The notes under the pieces are model-generated. The model worked only from the letters and a program-made list of their open reading frames with translations. It had not been told where the DNA came from and made no database searches. This document shows positions 33,405 through 38,481 of a stretch of 38,481 bases of DNA, piece after piece. The position numbers were made by a program, and so were the translations under genes. Origin of the DNA: Salipaludibacillus neizhouensis (GTDB taxonomy: Bacteria; Bacillota; Bacilli; Bacillales; Salisediminibacteriaceae). Position 1 is the stretch's first letter, and every line of letters starts with the position of its first letter. Location: positions 214,556 through 253,036 of the forward strand of contig NZ_KZ614148.1 of assembly GCF_002886185.1 (NCBI RefSeq). Direction: 5' to 3'.

Positions 33405-33923
33405 ATGTTTAATATAAGAATATCTACATTAGAGGACATGCCATCAATAGCGAAAGTTCATGTTGAGAGTTGGCGAACAACCTATAAAGGTATAGTTGAT
33501 TCTCAATTTATTGAAAATTTAACATACGAGTGGTCTGAGAAACGTCACTTAAATGTATTGTCTAATAAAGACATGTTTATTTATGTGGTGGAAGACAAAC
33601 AAGGTAATATTATTGGGTTTACTTCAGGTGGACCAGAAAGGACTAATGACCCTTTATATGATGGTGAACTTCATGCAATTTATCTTTTAGATGAATACCA
33701 AGGACTAGGCTTAGGTAGAAAGCTGTTTACTGCTGTGACAAGGCGATTGAGAGAAGACGGTTTTAATTCTTTAATTGTCCTCGTACTTGAAAACAATATA
33801 TCAGCCAGAGAGTTTTATAAATCCCTTGGAGGAAAAGAAGTACGAGAAGGGATGTTAGAATTAAAAGGGCAAAAGTATAAAGACATTGCTTATGGATGGA
33901 CGGAGATAGCATCTTTAATATAA
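33405..33923 (+). CDS. GNAT-family N-acetyltransferase
   Basis: A 172-residue single-domain acetyltransferase. It starts MFNIRISTLEDMPSIAKVHV, and the acetyl-CoA binding motif A is LLDEYQGLGLGRKLFTAV. Motif B is LVLENNISAREFYKSLGG. Such enzymes acetylate amines of small molecules, peptides or antibiotics; the substrate is not readable. It follows the phosphatase-like gene by 85 bp, with a short repeated motif between them. Confidence 0.88.
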   Translation: MFNIRISTLEDMPSIAKVHVESWRTTYKGIVDSQFIENLTYEWSEKRHLNVLSNKDMFIYVVEDKQGNIIGFTSGGPERTNDPLYDGELHAIYLLDEYQGLGLGRKLFTAVTRRLREDGFNSLIVLVLENNISAREFYKSLGGKEVREGMLELKGQKYKDIAYGWTEIASLI

Positions 33924-34031
33924 AGTCTTATTCCATTAACGGGTTAGCATTAGTTGAACAAGCAAGCTACCTTTAAGTACCTAATTCCTATCGATACTAT
34001 CTTCAACAAACAGGCGCTTTTCTTGAGTAAC

Positions 34032-34083
34032 GAAAAAGCCCAATTTCTCAATTTTAATGCTGAGAAATTGGGCTTTTTATTTT
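34032..34083 (+). terminator. Intrinsic terminator of the GNAT unit
   Basis: AAAAAGCCCAATTTCTCA and TGAGAAATTGGGCTTTTT form an 18-bp stem around a short loop, with T-rich tails on both sides. Confidence 0.88.
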
Positions 34084-34128
34084 GGGGATTTCCTTAACGT
34101 TGTAATTCCGCATTTTCCTGACGCACCC

Positions 34129-34208
34129 CAAATAAAAGTGATAATTGGAAAATTTATATTAATATGATAATAGAAAATATAAGAGTTTGTGAATTTTTTT
34201 ACTTAAAC
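34129..34208 (+). repeat. 80-bp direct repeat, copy 2
   Basis: Direct, ungapped match to 31080-31159 (73 of 80). Together the copies bracket about 3 kb holding the IS110 element, the phosphatase-like gene and the GNAT gene. Confidence 0.85.
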
Positions 34209-34365
34209 ACCCTCAGTGATATGTAGGATTCTTCTTGATCAGCAAATGGGCCATACAATTGAAGATGATTAAAAAGGAACTCTCTTCTACTTAACAGTAT
34301 ATTGTGTTATCATTCTATAGATTTAACTATATACAGTATATACAGATGAATGAGTGAGCTCTTAG

Positions 34366-34660
34366 ATGGAAGCAAAAGAATTTCAAAAATGGGTTGCTGA
34401 ATACTACAAATCGAGAGGTTGGGCTGATTTAAATATTTTTGTACGTATCGGCTTTTTATCAGAAGAGACTTGAGAAGTGGCTAGAGCTATAAGAGCCCTT
34501 GAAATTGGACGAGATCGTCCGGGTGAATATGCTAGTTCATTCAGTGAGGGTAAGAAACATTTAACAGAAGAACTTGGAGATGTATCAAAAATCTAGCTGT
34601 ATTTTGTGGATCGAGTTAGGTACTGACAGTATTTATATTGAAAATGCAGAAAAGCTTGGA
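34366..34660 (+). pseudogene. MazG-like nucleotide pyrophosphohydrolase pseudogene
   Basis: From the ATG at 34366 the translation MEAKEFQKWVAEYYKSRGWA runs on to IGFLSEET, then a TGA at 34471, where a Gly codon is expected. It resumes as EVARAIRALEIGRD and KKHLTEELGDV, the E-E-x-x-E and ELGD metal-site motifs of MazG enzymes, followed by further stops and a frameshift. The intact protein would hydrolyse abnormal NTPs. Confidence 0.75.
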
Positions 34661-34879
34661 GAAGAATTAGCGATTAGAAATAGGACTCTGATTTATGGGA
34701 GCTCAAGTTGGATGTATGGGTGCTTTGGCTGATAGATCTCTATACTATGGAGGTAGTGTAGTGGGTGTGTTCCCTAAAAAACTGAAGGATGTGGAAATCC
34801 CCATGAGCAATTAACGGAACTTAATGTAGTTAAAACAATGCACGAACGCATGAAAATGGCGGAGTTAGCTGATGAATAA
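34661..34879 (+). pseudogene. LOG-family (TIGR00730-type) pseudogene fragment
   Basis: Translation in shifting frames gives LIYGSSSWMYGCFG-like and GALADRSLYYGGSVVGVFPK, then LTELNVVKTMHERMKMAELA. These are the mid-part motifs of LOG/lysine-decarboxylase-like proteins (cytokinin riboside phosphate hydrolase type). The gene ends after AELAD, before the nucleotide-binding PGG motif, and has frameshifts, so it is inactive. Confidence 0.6.
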
Positions 34880-35015
34880 TCAGTATTACCTGCTCAATGC
34901 CAGTCTCAGACGATTTCTATCGGATGAGAATAATCGTGGTAACACGGTTATTTGGATGAGTTAATTTAAGATAGGAGAGGAGTCTGGGAAGAATGGATAT
35001 AGTGGAAACTACGTA

Positions 35016-35062
35016 AGCCTCATTTATTGACGAATGTCGATAAATGAGGCTTCTTATTTTTA
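35016..35062. terminator. Terminator hairpin
   Basis: AAGCCTCATTTATTGAC and GTCGATAAATGAGGCTT form a long stem with a 4-nt loop, followed by a T-rich tract on the plus strand. Confidence 0.8.
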
Positions 35063-35143
35063 TTTTTTTATTCAAAAAACTGATGACGATTCTACACAAC
35101 TTCAGTCAGTAAAATTTTCTTTGCTTAGTTCGTTATTCTTTAA

Positions 35144-36397
35144 TCATCTTTGATCGGATATTGTAGCATCACTATTATTTCTCGATAGCTCAGATAGCGG
35201 ATCATACGGAGGTCCTGTTTGAGTCCCCACTAACAGAGCAATATCTACAGCATTAGCAGGAATACCCCATGAGTTGCCTGAGAATACAAAAACAGCTCCA
35301 TCTACTACCCATCCACGTGTATTATACACAACGTTGTTAAGGATATCACCCGTTGTATTTGGATTTAAATATGCAGGTTGACGAAGTGAATAGAAGGTAT
35401 TATTCCTTATTAATAGGTTTGACATATTACCAGCTTGTGTAACTACGGCACGATTTACTACCCATCCAGTTGATGGAGGCGCTTGCTCAGGACCAAAAAT
35501 AGTGTTATTTAATAGCCTATGGTTACTACCACCAATTTGAATAAATTCACTAGGATACGGGATATCACTGGTCATCGTTAATCCTTCAAGAGTGATTCCA
35601 CTTCCTGTTACCATAAAAGGAATGACATTCGCTTGTAACTCGATTATATTTCCTGGGTAGCCACGTAAAGTGATTCCTTGTTTGTTAACATTCATTTGGG
35701 ACACTACAGGGTACGTGCCTTCAAAGATATGAACTGTACCCGTTGGCGCTACAGCTGCAATCCCCTGCTGGATAGTACCGAATGGATTTTCTTGGCTTCC
35801 GTCTCCACCAACTGCTCCTGCTCGGACATAAATGTTAAATGGGTCAACAGTAGGCTGGGCTTCTCCACTTAATTGCGTAATAACTAGGTGTGCTGAAACA
35901 GGTTCTGTTCCCCCAGCGACAGGAGTAATGGTGAGTGCTGTTGTATTGTTGGCAGGATTTCGTACAGTAAGGACGGAATCTGTTTCGGTTGTAGTCACAA
36001 GTGCCTCGCCGACGATCTGAGTTGTACCTGTTGCCCGACCGACCACTGTATAATCTAGCTCATTTCCGTCGAGAGTTAAAACAAGTTGGCCCGGTTCATC
36101 CACACTCACTTGAAAAAAGACCTGATAAGTTCCTATTTCAGCTAAATTGAATGAACTGTCATCAATACGTGTAATCACATCTGCACTTGTAGGCCCATCC
36201 TGCGGAAACTCTACGTCTGTACCGGGAGCAACAGTTGCAGTATTATCAGGAGGCATTAACGCATAAAAATCTGCAAAGCCTAATACACTTCCCGCTGGCC
36301 CCGGAGGTCCAGGTTCCCCTTGCTCTCCTTGTGGCCCTTCTGGTCCTTCTGGCCCTTCTGGCCCTGGAGGACCTGGAGGACATATACATCTTCCCAT
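35144..36397 (-). CDS. Collagen-like spore-surface protein with BclA-like and beta-helix domains
   Basis: A 417-residue protein. It starts MGRCICPPG and has nine Gly-X-Y triplets (about residues 9-35, mostly GPE and GPP). Next comes a C1q/TNF-like BclA C-terminal domain: FADFYALMPPDNTATVAPGT, ITRIDDSSFNLAEIGTYQVF and so on to ITQLSGEAQ. The last 220 residues begin NIYVRAGAVGGDGSQENPFG and continue with a DUF1565/right-handed parallel beta-helix pattern (GITLEGLTMTSD, NNTIFGP, RNNTFY). In Bacillus, BclA-type proteins trimerise into hair-like filaments on the exosporium. The tandem fusion to a beta-helix tail is unusual. AAGGAGAG precedes the start. Confidence 0.88.
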   Translation of the reverse strand: MGRCICPPGPPGPEGPEGPEGPQGEQGEPGPPGPAGSVLGFADFYALMPPDNTATVAPGTDVEFPQDGPTSADVITRIDDSSFNLAEIGTYQVFFQVSVDEPGQLVLTLDGNELDYTVVGRATGTTQIVGEALVTTTETDSVLTVRNPANNTTALTITPVAGGTEPVSAHLVITQLSGEAQPTVDPFNIYVRAGAVGGDGSQENPFGTIQQGIAAVAPTGTVHIFEGTYPVVSQMNVNKQGITLRGYPGNIIELQANVIPFMVTGSGITLEGLTMTSDIPYPSEFIQIGGSNHRLLNNTIFGPEQAPPSTGWVVNRAVVTQAGNMSNLLIRNNTFYSLRQPAYLNPNTTGDILNNVVYNTRGWVVDGAVFVFSGNSWGIPANAVDIALLVGTQTGPPYDPLSELSRNNSDATISDQR

Positions 36398-36481
36398 AAT
36401 CTCATCTCTCCTTATATTTGATTTAATCTATCATATTAAAAGTTTGTTTGATAAGACATACTGTAAACGCCTGTTTAACTT

Positions 36482-36519
36482 AAAAAAGGCGAATGGAGTA
36501 ACACATTCGCCTTTTTTAG
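36482..36519. terminator. Terminator-like hairpin in a divergent intergenic region
   Basis: AAAAAAGGCGAATG and CATTCGCCTTTTTT pair perfectly around an 8-nt loop, with A and T tracts on both sides. It lies between divergent genes, where no upstream transcript should end. It may be an attenuator for the ATP-grasp gene or a relic of an older gene order. Confidence 0.8.
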
Positions 36520-36602
36520 ATTCTGATTTGTTATTTGTACAAACAATTATTTCTATCTTTTCATTAGATAATAAAAATGGCAAAATCCAGGGAGTGATAA
36601 GA

Positions 36603-37640
36603 TTGGAGAATCGTCCATTAATAGGTATTCTAGTGGACTCAAAGAAGAAAAGAAAAAAAGTATTGGGGCTATATGAACGATATCATGGTAACCCTGTTCA
36701 GCTCTTCATCTTTACTGCGCCCGATATTTTGTGGAATAAGCAATGCATTATCGGTCTTTACCGAGAAGGAAAAAGGTGGAAAGAAAAAAAATTCCCTTTC
36801 CCAATGGTTGTTTATAACCGGAGCTATAACAGAGAAAATAGTTCGATACGTCGTATTGAGAAAGTGATTGGTAAGGACAGGTGTTTCAATAAAATCAACC
36901 GATTTAATAAATGGGAGATCTATCACTCAATAAAACAATCAAGTCTTAAACCGTATGTCCCAGACACTTTTTTATATAATGAAGTAAATATAGCTGAATT
37001 ATTAGAAAAGTATAAACTAGTATACATTAAGCCCCAATGCGGTTATAAGGGGAAGTCTGTGTATCGAATTGAACAGATGGATCATGGAGATATTTACATT
37101 GCTTTGCACAGCTTGGCTCCAAGATACATTTGTAGAAAAAATGAATCGGTTCAAGGAAAACTGGATGAACTTTTTGGACGAAGGAAATACATCGTTCAGC
37201 AAGGAATTCGTGTGAGTCAATTTAATCACAAGTACTTTGATATACGAGTCCTTGTTCAAAAAGGGAGTCTTGGGAAATGGATGGTTTCCACCATAACATG
37301 CAGAGTGGCTCACGAAAATTACTTTAACATGAGTATGTATGAAGACATGTACAGAGTGGAAGAAGTTCTTCCAAGATTATTTTCATCGGGGAAATGGAAC
37401 GAAATACGTAAATCCTTGTATCAGTTAAGTGTGCAGGCCGCACATGAAGCAGAAACTCATTTGGGGTTAATGGGAGAATTAAGTGTTGATTTTGTATTAG
37501 ACGAACAAACAAAACTATGGATAATTGAACTTAACGGTAAACCACAAAAAAATATATACAAAGACCTTAAAGGTTTTAAACATAATAAACTCATATATAG
37601 TCAACCAATGAAATATGCATACTATCTTTCTCAAAAATAA
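36603..37640 (+). CDS. YheC/YheD-family ATP-grasp spore-coat-associated protein
   Basis: A 345-residue ATP-grasp-fold protein of the YheC/YheD family, found on endospore coats of bacilli. It begins LENRPLIGILVDSKKKRKKV. The ATP-grasp core has YKLVYIKPQCGYKGKSVYRI, then FDIRVLVQKGSLGKWMVSTI and GELSVDFVLDEQTKLWIIEL with NGKP, which carry nucleotide and metal ligands. I chose the TTG at 36603: GGGAGTG stands eight bases upstream, and homologues start at this point. The frame is open back to an ATG at 36444, but this extension would span the terminator hairpin. The substrate is unknown. Confidence 0.85.
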   Translation: MENRPLIGILVDSKKKRKKVLGLYERYHGNPVQLFIFTAPDILWNKQCIIGLYREGKRWKEKKFPFPMVVYNRSYNRENSSIRRIEKVIGKDRCFNKINRFNKWEIYHSIKQSSLKPYVPDTFLYNEVNIAELLEKYKLVYIKPQCGYKGKSVYRIEQMDHGDIYIALHSLAPRYICRKNESVQGKLDELFGRRKYIVQQGIRVSQFNHKYFDIRVLVQKGSLGKWMVSTITCRVAHENYFNMSMYEDMYRVEEVLPRLFSSGKWNEIRKSLYQLSVQAAHEAETHLGLMGELSVDFVLDEQTKLWIIELNGKPQKNIYKDLKGFKHNKLIYSQPMKYAYYLSQK

Positions 37641-38130
37641 TGGATAGTATGCTTTTAGATTTTAGAGATTTCGCTCTAAAAACCTTAATACTCATGGTTC
37701 AGTTGTACAAAATATCGCTAAATAATTGTTTTGAAGGATTTCCTCTAGATTTTGCATAGTAATATGCAGCGATAGCTAAATCGCTACATTTTTTGGTGGT
37801 GTAATTACTTCCACCTAACCTATCAGACCTTTCATTATTTCTTAAACCTGATGATGTAGATATGGGGAAAGTGTATTTGAAAATCAATACATAGTCGATT
37901 AATTTGATGGTGGTGTGCAACGAATTAGCGGTTAACAGAATTATAAATGTCTGAAAGAGGAATTGATAAGAGACCAAATAGGAGAGATAAGAAGTACTTC
38001 AAGTGAATAAAAGTTTATATATATATAAATTATTCATAAAGCTCATCTCCGTTAGCTCATGTAATGCTCCCGAAGAAGGAAAGTGATATTTGATGATGAG
38101 TGATGTTAGCCTAAATAATGGACACGGTAA
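37641..38130. other. Intergenic region after the ATP-grasp gene
   Basis: A short hairpin TAGAGATTTCGCTCTA near 37667 may terminate the ATP-grasp gene. A minus-strand 92-codon frame (37699-37977) includes SDRLGGSNYTTKKCSDLAIA but has no ribosome site or family I recognise. The right part should contain the left end of the IS3-type element (TGGACACGGTAAATTGG near 38119). Confidence 0.45.
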
Positions 38131-38184
38131 ATTGGGAGAAATTCTAGTATAATCATACCTAACAATTTAACGGGAGTGTCCAAC

Positions 38185-38472
38185 ATGAGAAAAACGTATG
38201 ATAAGAAATTTAAAGTTCAAGCCGTTCGCATGGTTAAGGAGGACGAAAAAAGAATAGCGGAAGTCGCTAGAGAATTAGATCTGGCAGAACAAACGCTGCA
38301 TAACTGGATAAAGAAATACGAGATCGGTAATGAAGCAGCCTTTGTAGGTAGTGGGAATGTAAGTGCTGAAGACAAGGCTGAACGTGACTTTAAGAAACGT
38401 ATTCGAGATTTAGAAGAGGAAAATGCCATCTTAAAAAAAGCTATGGGCATCTTCGCCAAAGACCAGAAGTAA
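38185..38472 (+). CDS. IS3-family transposase OrfA
   Basis: A 95-residue HTH_Tnp_1 protein. MRKTYDKKFKVQAVRMVKED is the HTH start and AEQTLHNWIKKYEIGNEAAF its recognition part. The C-terminal leucine zipper is RDLEEENAILKKAMGIFAKD. OrfA binds the element's ends and, by -1 frameshifting with OrfB, forms the OrfAB transposase; OrfB would begin beyond the window. I prefer the ATG at 38185 (GGGAG nine bases upstream) to a GTG at 38176. A promoter-like TAGTATAATC lies at about 38145. Confidence 0.9.
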   Translation: MRKTYDKKFKVQAVRMVKEDEKRIAEVARELDLAEQTLHNWIKKYEIGNEAAFVGSGNVSAEDKAERDFKKRIRDLEEENAILKKAMGIFAKDQK

Positions 38473-38481
38473 TTTATGACT

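Noticed and set aside
35678-36020. Plus-strand frames of 64 and 62 codons
   Set aside because: They are shadows of the collagen-like gene on the minus strand.
36669-37512. Frames opposite or within the ATP-grasp gene
   Set aside because: Antisense or shifted shadows without ribosome sites or family motifs.
37699-37977. 92-codon minus-strand frame
   Set aside because: No ribosome site, mixed hydrophobic start and no recognised family; possible gene relic but not supportable.

Overview
The window looks like accessory DNA from an AT-rich, endospore-forming Firmicute of the family Bacillaceae, possibly near the Bacillus cereus group. The support is an RsfA-type prespore regulator, a YheC/YheD-type spore-coat ATP-grasp protein, a collagen-like exosporium-type protein, AGGAGG-type ribosome binding sites, TTG/GTG starts and sigma-A-like promoters. 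This placement is inference; no rRNA or tRNA gene was seen.

Layout. Positions 1-4600 are mobile-element debris: the 5' part of an IS21-family transposase gene, a perfect 36-bp palindrome, a decayed secreted nuclease gene, and a group II intron whose reverse transcriptase gene is interrupted right after its YADD motif by the 5' part of a second group II intron (a broken twintron). At 4716-5075 a small protein resembling plant glycine-rich-domain proteins is encoded divergently.

Positions 5404-20474 hold the main item: about 15 kb of one-directional, very AT-rich genes that look like an undescribed natural-product cluster. It encodes three adenylate-forming enzymes, two free-standing acyl carrier proteins, a Sfp-type phosphopantetheinyl transferase, a HydE/BioB/PylB-like radical SAM enzyme, a DUF6875-like protein, a HAD phosphatase, an unusual protein-kinase-fold enzyme, two half ABC exporters, and two proteins with features of the BtrH/papain-like acyl-transfer fold. 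No ketosynthase or NRPS condensation domain is present. The simplest model is that acyl or aminoacyl groups are adenylated, loaded on the two carriers, altered while bound, and moved to an acceptor by BtrH-like transferases, as in the butirosin side-chain pathway. The kinase and phosphatase may make a protected phosphorylated form, and the ABC pair exports the product. Three upstream regions share cre-like boxes with an AACG or AAGCG core, which suggests shared control by a LacI/CcpA-type regulator.

Positions 20475-34300 are again mobile or plasmid-like: a conserved unknown gene, a truncated integrase, an orphan group II intron domain V/VI, four iteron-like repeats, a recombinase-in-trio (RIT) set of three tyrosine recombinase genes, unknown small genes with an excisionase-like HTH gene, an RsfA-like regulator, a serine resolvase, an IS110-family element with a probable bridge-RNA leader, a low-molecular-weight phosphatase-like gene and a GNAT gene. 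The last two and the IS110 lie between two 80-bp direct repeats.

Positions 34300-38481 return to chromosome-like content: MazG and LOG-family pseudogenes, a collagen/BclA-C/beta-helix spore-surface protein, a YheC/YheD-type protein, and the start of an IS3-family element at the right edge.
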